From positions 17,980,673 through 18,044,672 of the forward strand of contig CM119264.1 of assembly GCA_051294375.1 (NCBI GenBank): a DNA stretch of 64,000 nucleotides, given 5' to 3'. The notes under the pieces were generated by a model. That model was not told where the DNA came from and made no database searches. It was given only the letters and a program-made list of their open reading frames with translations. This document shows positions 34,758 to 45,956 of this stretch, piece after piece (the first letter of the stretch is position 1; the number at the start of each line of letters is the position of its first letter). Source of the stretch: Paraspadella gotoi. Lineage: Eukaryota; Chaetognatha. Both the position numbers and the translations under genes were made by a program.

Positions 34758-37700
34758 TTTTAGCCTCTTCCGTCCGTCTTTGAAGAAATTAATAAGAGTT
34801 TTATAAGGGAATTAAATATAAAACGTAATCAGGCGGTACACTTAAAAAATATCTTTAACATGTATCACCTCGTCTAGATTTTAATTGAGAAAGCGTGGCA
34901 TCAATAGAGTGAGGAATAAACGAAATCAGAAAGGGAGAGAAAGAATCCATTTGAGGGAATAGAATGACAAATGAACAACTGAATGACAAATGAAGGACCT
35001 TTTGCCTCTTGTCTTTACGATGTTCGTCGAAGTCGGCGAGGGTTTCGGCGAAGATTTTGACGCTTCCGCCGATAAACTGAGTCTTTTCGGAAAGAGAGGC
35101 GTCTGTAGTGAGAAGTCAACTGAGTCCTTGGGGAAAATCTCTTCCCGTCGTCGTTCATCGTGTCGGTTCGTTCGCTCTCGTCGTCCACGCTTCGGTTCGT
35201 CTTTTCATACTCACGGGATTATGGAAGATTCTTGCGAAAAAAATCGACTTTGACAAAAATTTTCGAATGTCGAAGCAAAATTTTTTGATTGAACTCGGAA
35301 ATTCAACGATAAACTTTTTTCGCTGGAAGATCGTTCTATCTCTGTATTCCTTTCGAGCTTTTGTTTGCTCGAGTGGACGTTCAGAGTGAGAGAGAGAGAG
35401 AGAAGAGAGAGACGACGGAGAGAGAGAAGAGAGAGCGAGAGAGAGAGACGAGAGAGAGAGAGAGAGAGAGTGTTCCCGCGAACATAAACGCGGTCGGGCG
35501 GCGCGCGCCGGATACAAAGGAAGGATTTGCAAACTCTGATTCGATTTGCCGTCTTCCGACTCCCGACTTTCTTGTCCGTTTGCGTTCTGTCTGCTCCTTA
35601 ATGCTTGCTTTTACTTTCCTATTCTCTTCATTCAGTTTTCTTTTCTTTCCTTTTGTTTCTGTTTCTTTATTTTTCTTTTTTTTCTTTCTGTCTGTCTTGC
35701 TTATATTCTCTTTCTGTTTCTGTTTGTTTCTCTTTGCTGTATTTATCTTTCTCCCGTTTTATTCTTTTCCCTTCTTTCTTCTTTCTTTCTTTCTTTCTTT
35801 CTTTTTTTCTTTATTTTTTCTTTCTTTCTTTCTGTCTGTCTTGCTATATTTTCTCTTTCTGTTTATCTTGGCTGTATTTTCTCTTCTCCCGTTTTATTCT
35901 TTTCCCCCCTCTTTTTTCCTTTTTGTTTGCCTCCTTTTAACTCCTTTTAATGCAAAACGTCGATGCTTCGGACGTCACAAGATTACGTTTGTCTTGACGC
36001 GAAAAAAAAAAAAAAGAATAGAAGAAAAAAGAAAAAAAGAGGAACTTTCAACGAAAAGAAAAAAGAAGAAAAGAAAAATGGAGGCAAAAAGCGAAATTCT
36101 CCCACAAATATTCTTACTCTTCAGGATTTTAAGGGAGAAAAGAATTGGGCTGAGCCGAAATAAGCAAAATAATAGCGAATTTAAAAAAAAAGCATTAAAA
36201 AGAATAAGCTTAAACCTAAGAGAGAGAGCAGGAGAGAGAGGGAGAGAGGAGGGAGAGAGAGGGAGCAGAAAAGAAGAGAGAAGACTGATGAGAGAGAGGG
36301 AGAGGAGAGGGTGAGAGAGAGAGAGACCGAGAGAGAGGAGAGAGAAGGACGAGAGAGAGAAGAGAGAGAGAAATGGCACGAGAAAAAAGGGATTTAAGCG
36401 AATGTCGAAAAAGCGAGGCGAAAGTCGAACGAAACAAAGAAAAAGATTAAAAAAAGTGGAAATAGACAGGAAACGAAAAAAATAAGAAAAAGGAAAGGAT
36501 AAAAAGAAAGAAATAAATACTAAAAAGAGAAAATAAGGACAAAATAAAAATACGACAAAAAGAAGACTTTATTCGGCTTTTCCCAAAAATTTCTTTCTAT
36601 CACATAAGATGAAAGTTAATCGTCATCGTGGTCGCTCGCTTTATCTCGTCGTTCGTCGTCGTCGCTTTTGACGTCGTCGCTTTTGACGTTCGTCAAAAAA
36701 GGAGAAAAAAGATTGAAGGGAAAATGCGAAAAAAAAAGAAATGAAATCCAATCTAAGTGAAAGTTTTGTCTGCATCCCTCCTAACGCTGTACGGCGTTTT
36801 GTCGCGCTTGTCTTCCAGCTCAATCCCCCTCTTTTGTCTGTCTCTTTTTAAGAAGCGAAGGTGAGCGATTCGTACGGCGAGGAGCGACAAAGACTTGCTA
36901 AGACATTCGAGCATTCTGTCTCAAATCCTGACACTTACAATATATATATATGAATCTCCTATAAAAAAAACTGCTCAAAACTTGTAAATCGTATGTATAT
37001 ATGAGAAAATTGAAATTATTTCTTTTGAAGTTCATCTATATATATATATATAAGTTCGAAATTGAAATCCAGACCCCGCTCAGTTCGGTTAATATTTCTT
37101 AACACACGGGGTAATAAAAATGGACTGGCGTGTAAACAAATTTTGAATTATTGTGGTATATTATCTATCTACGAGCAGCTCTCCGTCCGTTGTACAAACA
37201 AGTTCCCGAACTTCGGACCGGGCTTTTTGTCACTACAGGTGGGTAAGACACCCGTTTCGAGCTTTCTCATGTTGAATCAGCACGACGAACCCGGAGTTCT
37301 TGGGTTGGGAGGAGCTCCGTGCTAAGTCCGGCGCCATAAGTGATGCTGCATTCTCTATCTCTATATATCTGGTATGAGATATATCTCCTCATCTATATTA
37401 TGAAAGTTAACGAAGGACGAAGAAAGAAGCATGTGAGAAATTATGGGATGGCAGCTCTTTGTAAGTTTATGATCGCTGCCTATCATCTCATATATATATA
37501 TCTCGAAACGAGAGTAGCGACGAAAATATAAAAAATAAAAAGAAGAGAAGAAAATAATAAAAGAACAAAACTTATGAAAATTAGAAAGAAAAGTCGAAAA
37601 GGAGAGATTGTCTTGATTATTCGAATTAACTGATCTTTGGAAGAAAAGACCGGAAGTTGGGCGCAGAGAGGAGGGACGGGGAAACGAGAGAGAGATATGC

Positions 37701-38236
37701 GCTGAAAGATGTGGGTGAGATATAAAAACAAGAAAAAGTCGGGGGTTATTTGGTTTTGAATATTTCTATCAAAAAATCGCATTGAACATTGATAGCATCC
37801 TGTTAATTTTTCTCTCTTCTCCTCTCTCTCTCTCTCTCTCTCTCTCCTCTCTCTCTCCCTCTCTCTTCTCTCTCTCTCTCTCCTCCAGCCTCTCAAATGC
37901 CTTCCCTCTCTCCATATCCATTGCCCCTCCTCTCTTTCACTCATACAAAACTGACTTCCTCGTCGAAGTGACAGAGGTCAAAGGTCAAACGATCGCTTGA
38001 GTAAACTCGAGGTAAAAAGAGAGCGAAAAAAAAAGTAAAAAACCTCGACGGTTAATAACCACAGAAGAGCAACAAAAGACACAACAAATAAGACGACAAC
38101 CAGTCTTCTTTGCGATCTCAGGTCAACGAACTAAGATACCTAAAACCACAACCGAAACCGTTGTCTTTTAGAATACAACAATATCAATAAAAATAGAAAA
38201 AAATAAAGCCCCTCGAACCCCCAGTAAATCACCCGC

Positions 38237-38590
38237 GTGCAGCAATTAAAGTTGCGCAAACAACTACAAGAATACAGAGACGCCGCCGCCGCCGCATCGG
38301 CTGCCGCTGCCGCCGCCGCCTCCAATAAAAACAAAATAAGAAAAGCGGCGTCGAGGGAAACGAGGATCCAAACGAGAACAACAACACCGATAACGACCAC
38401 CACGAAATTCTACCTTCGGAAACGGAAAACTAATTATTTCCAAATTTTCTGTTTTTGTCACTTTTTCGAAGGAAAGGCGAATTTCGCCTGCGAAGAAGAG
38501 AGGAGGCGGCGCCTGGAGTGTGCAACGCAGGAGAGTGCACTGTGCACTGTGCAGTGTGCAGCGGTGGGGGAAAAAGAAAGAAAGCGATAA
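38237..38590 (+). CDS. Open frame with coiled/poly-Ala segment, unknown
   Basis: After an acceptor-like CACCCGCGTGCAG (about 38240) the frame reads QQLKLRKQLQEYRD, then an alanine run from (GCC)n, then basic and Thr-rich sequence, to a stop at 38590. The first segment could form a short helix. The frame continues into a region with tandem GTGCACT words, so its right end is probably not coding. No family recognised. Confidence 0.15.
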   Translation: MQQLKLRKQLQEYRDAAAAASAAAAAAASNKNKIRKAASRETRIQTRTTTPITTTTKFYLRKRKTNYFQIFCFCHFFEGKANFACEEERRRRLECATQESALCTVQCAAVGEKERKR

Positions 38591-39120
38591 AAACCGAAAT
38601 GAATTTAAGCGGAAATAAAACTAGACTTTTTTTTTCAACTTTTTCCAGCCTCGTCTTCGATGTTGTCATCGTTGTCGTCGTCGTTTTTTATTTCCGGTTG
38701 TTCTTAGTTTGATACTAATTCCGAGTCTGACATTTTATATACTACTACTCCAAAAGTCAGCAACTATTTCCGTTTTATTCGGCAACTGAATTCCTCCCTG
38801 TTTTCGCCTTCGCACCGTCGCTCTCTCCTTCTCCCTCCGCTCTTTTCCCTCTCTTTCTCTTCTTCTCCTCTCTCTCTCTCGCTCTCTCTTCCTCTCTCCT
38901 CCTCTCTCTTCCCTTCTCTCCTCTCTCTTCTCCTTCTGTCGGCCGCCGATCTTCCATCGCCTTTCGTTGCTTCTGCCGATTTGCTGCCCTTGCAACCTTC
39001 TCGGCGTTTCCGGTCGTCTGCTACAGTTGATGCTGGCAGGACGGAAGGCAGCTTGCCGTATATCCGCGGGAGGGTGAGAACTCCGGGTGGGGGGAAACGT
39101 AATGATTCTCTTTTCCCCTT

Positions 39121-39125
39121 CTCTC

Positions 39126-39161
<36 letters not shown>

Positions 39162-39164
39162 TCT

Positions 39165-39238
<74 letters not shown>

Positions 39239-39245
39239 CTCTCTC
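39121..39245. repeat. (CT)n array
   Basis: A CT run immediately left of the C1 start. Confidence 0.95.
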
Positions 39246-39775
39246 GCTTGATTTCTTCCGGTGTTGTTTCTGTTTTGTCCTAAATTACTACGTAATATAT
39301 TTTGTTTACCTTATGTACCCTTTAAAAATTTTTTAGCTCACTTTTTCCGATTAAGATAGTGTAATATCAATTTGAACATCATCATCATCATCATCATTCA
39401 AAAGAATATTTCATCAAACAAAATAAAATTGTTCTTATTTATAATCAGGTTATATAATATATATTCGGTGATGGTTAAAATGTTCCTTAGTTATAATCAG
39501 GTTATATATTCTGTGATGGTGATTCTATAATGATCAACTTTTATTTGATGAGTTTTGTTTATTATGAAAAGAGAGACACTGTGGCGCCGGTGGGAATTAA
39601 AAAAAGTGAACAGGATCCGTCGAGGTGAAACAAGAGAATGAGAGCCTTTCATTTTTGGCCTTTCGATTGTCATCGGAGAAACAGACAAAAGAGCAATTGA
39701 TGCAAGAGACAAAAAAAAAAGTATTTCACCTCCAGACAAATGAAAACGTATCGGAAACTTGTTTGGCTCTTACTC

Positions 39776-39964
39776 TTAAAGCTCCCTTCGCTGCCTTTTG
39801 TTCGACGCCAATATTTTTTGCGTCACGTACGAGAAGATCCCGGCGTCATTTTCGATGGCACGATTGTTGTTTCTAATGTCGCGTATCAAAATGCCCTTAT
39901 CAGCCGAGTTTCGAAAAATGTTCTGGAACTTTAAATGTAAGTCGACTCGAGCTGAATTTTTCAT
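39776..39964 (-). CDS. Candidate terminal exon or small ORF (62 aa), unknown
   Basis: On the minus strand, ATG at 39964 gives MKNSARVDLHLKF and continues FRNSADKGILIRDIRN, then a basic end (ASNKRQRREL) and TAA. An acceptor-like TTTAAAGTTCCAG precedes the AACATTTTTCG segment, so it may instead be a last exon starting near 39933. Codon composition looks ordinary and is not repeat-derived. The plus strand is open over the same bases (39798-40112). C2 (47490-47690) is broken by indels. Confidence 0.2.
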   Translation of the reverse strand: MKNSARVDLHLKFQNIFRNSADKGILIRDIRNNNRAIENDAGIFSYVTQKILASNKRQRREL

Positions 39965-40119
39965 CGCTACTTTTCATGCGAGGTTCGATGCGGTTATTGA
40001 TGGCATTTCCGATGCCACTTTTTATGGGAAACTCTCGAACGACACATGCGACGGACTAATGAAATTTGGCTCTTGTCGAATTATTGCCTCTAGTCTCTGT
40101 CAACCTGGATGATGGAGGC

Positions 40120-40780
40120 GGGAGAGAGGGAGGGGAGAAGGGGAGAAGGGGAGAAGAGAGTAATGGCGATAAGGGGAGACTGAACGCGAGTGAGAAATGA
40201 AGACCGAAGAGAATTTCAATCAAAAGTTGAAATAATTTTAGGCTCGGGAGTTTTTAACATGATAATTTTGAAATGTAAATACTACGTCCAAAATGTCTAT
40301 ATAAGTTATATTATAACATCTGGCTCTCATTGAAATTAGAAGACTAAAAGTTTCATTACACACGAGGAAGAAGCGTCACATTGGGCATGTAGCTTTAGTT
40401 GCTCTTCAGATTAATGTAGCTTTTTTAGGGGGAGCCTCTATACTGAAAAGATATATACGCAACTCTGACGACTTGTCCATATTTCAACGTCAAATACGAG
40501 ACGAGTTTTTCCTCGGACAAAACTCTGTTCACTTCCTGATTCCTCACAAGTCGGATTCACCGACGGCAGGGATTCCCCTTCAAATCGAAAAACGCGGAAA
40601 ACCTTAAAACCCGGATTAGCCCCTCAAAGGCAGGGGCCTAGGCTGGGGTTCGAGAGGGTGGTGGCGAGGGGTGGATGTGGGCGAATGCTGGCTGGCACGT
40701 GACTGGCATTGGTGACTTGGCCGCATTAGGCAATGGTGAATGACGTATGTTGCTCTATTGTGATCTATGATGTACGGTGA
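40120..40780. other. Non-repetitive C1 segment without a supported gene
   Basis: Mixed sequence conserved in C2. No open frame survives in both copies. Confidence 0.45.
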
Positions 40781-40798
40781 TCTCTCACGCGCACCTTA

Positions 40799-40821
40799 GT
40801 TTGTTTGTTTGTTTGTTTGTT

Positions 40822-40917
<96 letters not shown>

Positions 40918-40919
40918 TC
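40799..40919. repeat. (TTTG)n/(TTTC)n microsatellite
   Basis: Five TTTG units run into about 24 TTTC units; C2 counterpart is 48530-48655. Confidence 0.97.
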
Positions 40920-41629
40920 GTTTTTCTTTTTCAATTATCTATATTATTTATTTGAATTTATTTACTATTTAATATTATTGTCATTATTTTAATATTTCTC
41001 CCTATTTTCTTTTTGGTCCAAACTTTCTATTTTATCTTTTCCCTTTTTTCTCCTTTTCGATTCTCATTTTTCCCCGATTTTTTTCTTCTGTTCCCTCCCT
41101 CTCTTAATTCCTCCTGTGCTTTCCTTTTTTTCTCTTTTCCTTATTCCCCGAATTTCCTTTTCTCCTTTTTCCTTCTTCCCTTAATTTCCTTTTTCTCTCT
41201 TACTCTTTCTTCTTTCCTTTTTTTTCCTTTTCCTCCTTATTTTTTTTCTTTCTCTCACTTTCCTTTTCTTTCCCGCTCTCTTGGTTCATCCGCGTGGAAA
41301 ACTGAGGAGATTCGTCTAGAGATGTTCCGTCGGTATTTTGGTTTTCGTCTTGGTTGTCGTCGTCGTCGTCTTCGTCGTTATAATCTCTGTCGTTGCTGTC
41401 GTCCTTGTCGTCGTCGCCATCAAAACGGCGATTTTTGGTTCGCCCCCTCTTCCTATTTTTTTTTTTTCTTTTAGTTTTTCTACTAGGCTACATTCTCTTT
41501 TGCTATTTTACTTAAAGTACTATTTGGTTTTTTTTTCTCTTTTGTATTTTATACATCTTCTAATTTATCATTATTTATCTGAATACTTTTTACTTTCTCC
41601 ATTCTTCTATTCTTCCGCTTTGCTTCTTC

Positions 41630-41822
41630 CTCTTTCCCTCATCTCTTTTTCCATTTTCCTCTTTTTCTTTTCCTTTTTATCCCTTTCCCTCATCTCCTTT
41701 TCCATTTTCCTCTTTTTCTTTTCCTTTTTATCCCTTTCCCTCGTCTCCTTTTCCATTTTCCTCTTTTTCTTTTCCTTTTTATCCCTTTCCCTCATCTCCT
41801 TTTCCATTTTCCTCTTTTTCTC
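41630..41822. repeat. ~51-base pyrimidine minisatellite
   Basis: Four units share TTTTCCATTTTCCTCTTTTT and CTTTTCCTTTTTATCCCTTTCCCTC. C2 keeps only about two clean units (49365-49490). Confidence 0.88.
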
Positions 41823-42388
41823 TTTCCCCCAGAGATTCGTTTCTTTTGTCTCACGATTCGGGTTTCGCTTCCGCGTCCTCGATTCGCCAAGATTCTCCTC
41901 CTCCTCCTCATCTTCCCCCTCCTCTTCACGCATTCAAACCCAATCACCACCTCACCCTATTTCCCTTCCTCTTCACTCTCTGTAGCACATCATGTCCTAA
42001 ATTGTCCTTAGTTTGTTTCTTATGACTTTTCATCATGATTTCTCGTTTTATTCTCTTACACCTGAAAATCTTTCTTCTTCTACTTTTTTTTTCTTACAAA
42101 ATCAAATTCATTCATTAAGAGGAAATTTACTTCTTTCATCTAAGTCAATGTTTTTTTAACCTTCATGAATTTTGTTTAACTTTTCCCCGAGTCTTTGACA
42201 ACAGCATGACTTACTAGCTCACTTAGATTGTTCGAATTGTACCGCATGGAGTATGGAGCCCACTAACATAAGTTCCAATCAAGTTCCTGGCGATAACTTT
42301 ACCCTAATATAGTACCACCAGCTCCCACTATTCGAGCAATGGTGCGCGCGCGCGCCTTGGGACGACGCAACGTTTGACTCATACGTCT

Positions 42389-42389
42389 G

Positions 42390-42462
<73 letters not shown>

Positions 42463-42478
42463 CTTCTCTCTTCTCCTC
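42389..42478. repeat. (CT)n array
   Basis: A CT run right of a short alternating GC tract (42340-42355). Confidence 0.93.
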
Positions 42479-42911
42479 CCCCATATTCCCGGATATCATA
42501 ACCTCCTAACAACTTGGTCAAAACAGGAAAAAAGCAGGGGGCGGACCGCGAGGGGTGCGAGGAGTAGGGCATTTTCGTGGGGCAAAAACAGTGGGCGGCG
42601 GGGCGGCGGGGGCGGTTGAAGACTAAAACGAAGAAGATCAAACTGACTTTCGCTCTTTTTTACGCTCATCCTCTTCCAACGAGGAAACGAATAAAAAATA
42701 AGGGATGCGATCTTTCGGGAATGCCTTCTCTTTTTATCTCTTTTGAGTCTTCGTTTATCGGCCTCGTCCGATTTCCTTATCATCCCTTTTTTTCCTCCTT
42801 GCTTCCTCGTCGTTGTCGTTGTCGTTGTCGTCCTCGGGTTCGAGTTTGTTTCTTCTCTTTTTGTTGCCTTCAACTTCGTCTTCTTCTTCTATATTGTCAG
42901 CCTTGTTATCG

Positions 42912-42946
42912 TCGTCGGCGTCGTCGTCGTCGTCGTCGTCGTCGAC
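42912..42946. repeat. (GTC)n array
   Basis: A GTC/CGT run; C2 counterpart is 50597-50637. Confidence 0.9.
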
Positions 42947-43418
42947 GGCAGCATCACAGCTTTTGACGACAGACCCCGATGGTTTTAAGCTGAACGAAAA
43001 GACAATTTAAATACTGAATGACAAGTTGACATTCGTAATAACAAAGGAAACTAGCGAAGCGAAGAACGCGTCAGCGCAATTTTTAAAAATCCCGAAATTG
43101 AAATTCGATTTTTTTAAAGAAAGGAAGAAAAAAAGAGGATTGAAAACTAAGGCAAAAAAAAACCCCAAAAAAACAAACAAAAAAACTACGAATTCTGCAT
43201 CTGACTTGTACTTGTGCGTACAATGTACGCACATCACAAGTTTTAGACAAAGAATAAAAAAAAAAAAAGAATCCAACAGAGAACTGAACATTTCGTCATC
43301 AAAAATCCTCTTGATTACAATTAATTTCCAAACTATTAAAAAAAAGGGGGAAAAAAAAGAAAAAAGAAAAAAAAGCAGCTTTTTCTCTGATTCCAATCGA
43401 GATCAAAACTAGAGTTTC

Positions 43419-43724
<306 letters not shown>

Positions 43725-43966
43725 TGATTTTTCTTTCGCTTCTTTGAACAATTGCAATATTTCTTTATTTATTGTCTCTCCTATAACTTTGACTTCCCTG
43801 GACAGTTTACTTATTTCTATCTGTCATCTCAACTCACCGCTTCTTAAATTTTTCTACCATCCTCCACATGCACCCAACCTTCTCTTCAGTTTTTCCCCAG
43901 CCCCATCTACACCACCTTTCAGCTACGCTACCTCCCCCCGCCTCCTTTCAGATTTCTTCTCCCCAG

Positions 43967-44089
43967 GGCCATGCGAGGGTCCGAAGCCGAGGCGAGCGAA
44001 TCGATCATATTAAGGCTACAATTATACGATCTGAGCTCCTGGCTCAATTCGGGCACGAAAATGCCATGAGTACGCGAAACAGAGATTGA
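43967..44089 (+). CDS. Candidate coding exon after a strong splice acceptor, unknown gene
   Basis: The polypyrimidine run TTTCAGATTTCTTCTCCCCAG ends at 43966. One frame then reads GHARVRSRGERIDHIKATII and on to a stop at 44087-44089. A second plus frame contains an ATG at 43970 and reads MRGSEAEASESIILRLQLYD to a stop at about 44066. A minus frame over the same bases is also open. The three-way openness means the coding strand cannot be settled here. The C2 copy (from about 51637) is indel-broken. No family is assigned. Confidence 0.25.
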   Translation, partial: GHARVRSRGERIDHIKATIIRSELLAQFGHENAMSTRNRD

Positions 44090-44101
44090 GATAGAGAGAG
44101 A

Positions 44102-44281
44102 NNNNNNNNNNNNNNNNNNNNNNNNNNNNNNNNNNNNNNNNNNNNNNNNNNNNNNNNNNNNNNNNNNNNNNNNNNNNNNNNNNNNNNNNNNNNNNNNNNN
44201 NNNNNNNNNNNNNNNNNNNNNNNNNNNNNNNNNNNNNNNNNNNNNNNNNNNNNNNNNNNNNNNNNNNNNNNNNNNNNNNNN
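44102..44281. other. 180-N gap in a GA array
   Basis: GA repeats flank both sides. C2 fills it with about 115 bases of GA repeat (near 51770-51885). Confidence 0.99.
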
Positions 44282-44603
44282 GAGAGAGATATATATAAAA
44301 AGATAGAGATGGTTGTCTTTTTTTTTCTGGCTTCGGCCAAAATAAATGGGTAGTAACCTTTCAATTTCTCTGTCATTCAGTCTTTTGTCAGTTTTCATTG
44401 GTTGTCTAATATTTAAAATATCAAAATATTAACTTTTCAATATCAATCTGATACAATTGATTCGTCCACTAAAACTTTTTCGAATTCCTTTCAAAGCAGA
44501 AATGTATTTCGTTTTAAGGATCCCATCAGCGAATAAAGAAGCTAATAATCTCGAAGTAAACGAGCGAACACGGCGCGACGGCGCGGCGAGAGAGAGAGAG
44601 AGA

Positions 44604-44773
44604 NNNNNNNNNNNNNNNNNNNNNNNNNNNNNNNNNNNNNNNNNNNNNNNNNNNNNNNNNNNNNNNNNNNNNNNNNNNNNNNNNNNNNNNNNNNNNNNNN
44701 NNNNNNNNNNNNNNNNNNNNNNNNNNNNNNNNNNNNNNNNNNNNNNNNNNNNNNNNNNNNNNNNNNNNNNNNN
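44604..44773. other. 170-N gap in a GA array
   Basis: GA repeats flank both sides. C2 fills it with a GA array near 52178-52260. Confidence 0.99.
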
Positions 44774-45174
44774 AGAGAGAGAGAGAGAGAGAAGCAAGAG
44801 GGTTGGAAATGGGAGGGAGAGAACAGTGAAGAGATAAGAGTAAATTTAGCTGTGAAATGAAAGCTGTGAAATAAAAGAGAAATGAGAGGATAAAATTGAA
44901 CGTAACTGTGAGAGTACATTGAGATTATTGAGTCTCTGTGAGGATGAGAATTAAGGAGGAATCGCGAAATGAGGATGAGACGAAGCAGTTAAAATGAGGA
45001 TGAGGAACAGAGAAAGTGAAGCCGGTGATAAAATCGGATAAAACTTATGACGTTTTCCCTTTTTTATTTCTCCGCGGAGAAACATTAAGGAGGCAACGTC
45101 TGTAATCGGGGGAAAGTAAAAAAGGTTCGAGGGACAAAATTAGACTCGCATTCTCTCTCTCTCTCTCTCTCTCT

Positions 45175-45334
45175 NNNNNNNNNNNNNNNNNNNNNNNNNN
45201 NNNNNNNNNNNNNNNNNNNNNNNNNNNNNNNNNNNNNNNNNNNNNNNNNNNNNNNNNNNNNNNNNNNNNNNNNNNNNNNNNNNNNNNNNNNNNNNNNNNN
45301 NNNNNNNNNNNNNNNNNNNNNNNNNNNNNNNNNN
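45175..45334. other. 160-N gap next to a CT array
   Basis: A CT array enters from the left. C2 (52630-52760) shows a CT array then a short unique stretch. Confidence 0.99.
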
Positions 45335-45444
45335 GACTTTTTTTTATTAGAAAGACTGAGTGAGAGTAGTGAGAAGAGAAAAGATCACAACTTTTGTTTC
45401 CAGAAAGAAGCTTTAGTTCGATCGTAGCAAGTTGGCAGCGTATC

Positions 45445-45479
45445 ATGGGTAGCGGCGGAGCAATTTCACAGACTTCAAG
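45445..45479 (+). CDS. Candidate first coding exon with N-myristoylation-like start
   Basis: ATG at 45445 has A at -3 and G at +4, a strong start context. It reads MGSGGAISQTS and reaches a donor, CAAG|GTAGGC, with the exon ending at 45479 in phase 2. Gly2 with small residues and Ser at position 8 suits N-terminal myristoylation. C2 has the same sequence with one inserted T (52868-52910). The exon is very short, so it may be chance; no downstream exon could be joined. Confidence 0.25.
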
Positions 45480-45558
45480 GTAGGCGTGGCTCTCACATTG
45501 TGGCAGCGAAGCAGGGCGTGTCACCGCGTATGAAAAAAGGATTTTTTTGCGTATCGAA

Positions 45559-45862
45559 NNNNNNNNNNNNNNNNNNNNNNNNNNNNNNNNNNNNNNNNNN
45601 NNNNNNNNNNNNNNNNNNNNNNNNNNNNNNNNNNNNNNNNNNNNNNNNNNNNNNNNNNNNNNNNNNNNNNNNNNNNNNNNNNNNNNNNNNNNNNNNNNNN
45701 NNNNNNNNNNNNNNNNNNNNNNNNNNNNNNNNNNNNNNNNNNNNNNNNNNNNNNNNNNNNNNNNNNNNNNNNNNNNNNNNNNNNNNNNNNNNNNNNNNNN
45801 NNNNNNNNNNNNNNNNNNNNNNNNNNNNNNNNNNNNNNNNNNNNNNNNNNNNNNNNNNNNNN
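45559..45862. other. 304-N gap
   Basis: C2 at 52984-53175 covers this and shows a short unique sequence, a CT array and a few unique bases. Confidence 0.99.
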
Positions 45863-45946
45863 ACAGAAAGGCTTCTTTAGAAACCGATAATCTTCTGTCT
45901 TTCCCTTTCGTCGTCTTCTATCGTATTATTTCTCCTTCGTCGTCGT

Positions 45947-45956
45947 NNNNNNNNNN
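45947..45956. other. 10-N gap in a GTC array
   Basis: GTC repeats lie on both sides; C2 has a longer, interrupted GTC/GTTC array at 53245-53332. Confidence 0.99.

Larger units (their letters stand above)
27361..37761. repeat. Copy B2 of the 10.2 kb duplication (noisy, probable gap-fill artefact)
   Basis: It starts at the gap with TAAAGACGATTTGACTG (B1 position 17153) and tracks B1 to the same TTTTGAAT where B1 stops, then runs on into unique sequence (ATTTCTATC...). It fills B1's 167-N gap with a GA array of about 80 bases near 33950-34030. Frameshifting indels are dense throughout, and quality falls further at 36.9-37.5 kb. Confidence 0.88.

Noticed and set aside
37100-37505. Leftover sequencing adapter in B2
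   Set aside because: The odd TA-rich strings do not match the hairpin adapter sequence I know of, so only a consensus problem is claimed.
17153-37761. Real tandem gene duplication giving two ephrin and two thymosin genes
   Set aside because: The exact 25-N gap, the indel pattern, and B2 running on past the point where B1 stops all favour an assembly artefact.
40799-40919. Regularly spaced repeats as a CRISPR array
   Set aside because: It is an uninterrupted tetranucleotide microsatellite with no spacers, in a eukaryotic context.
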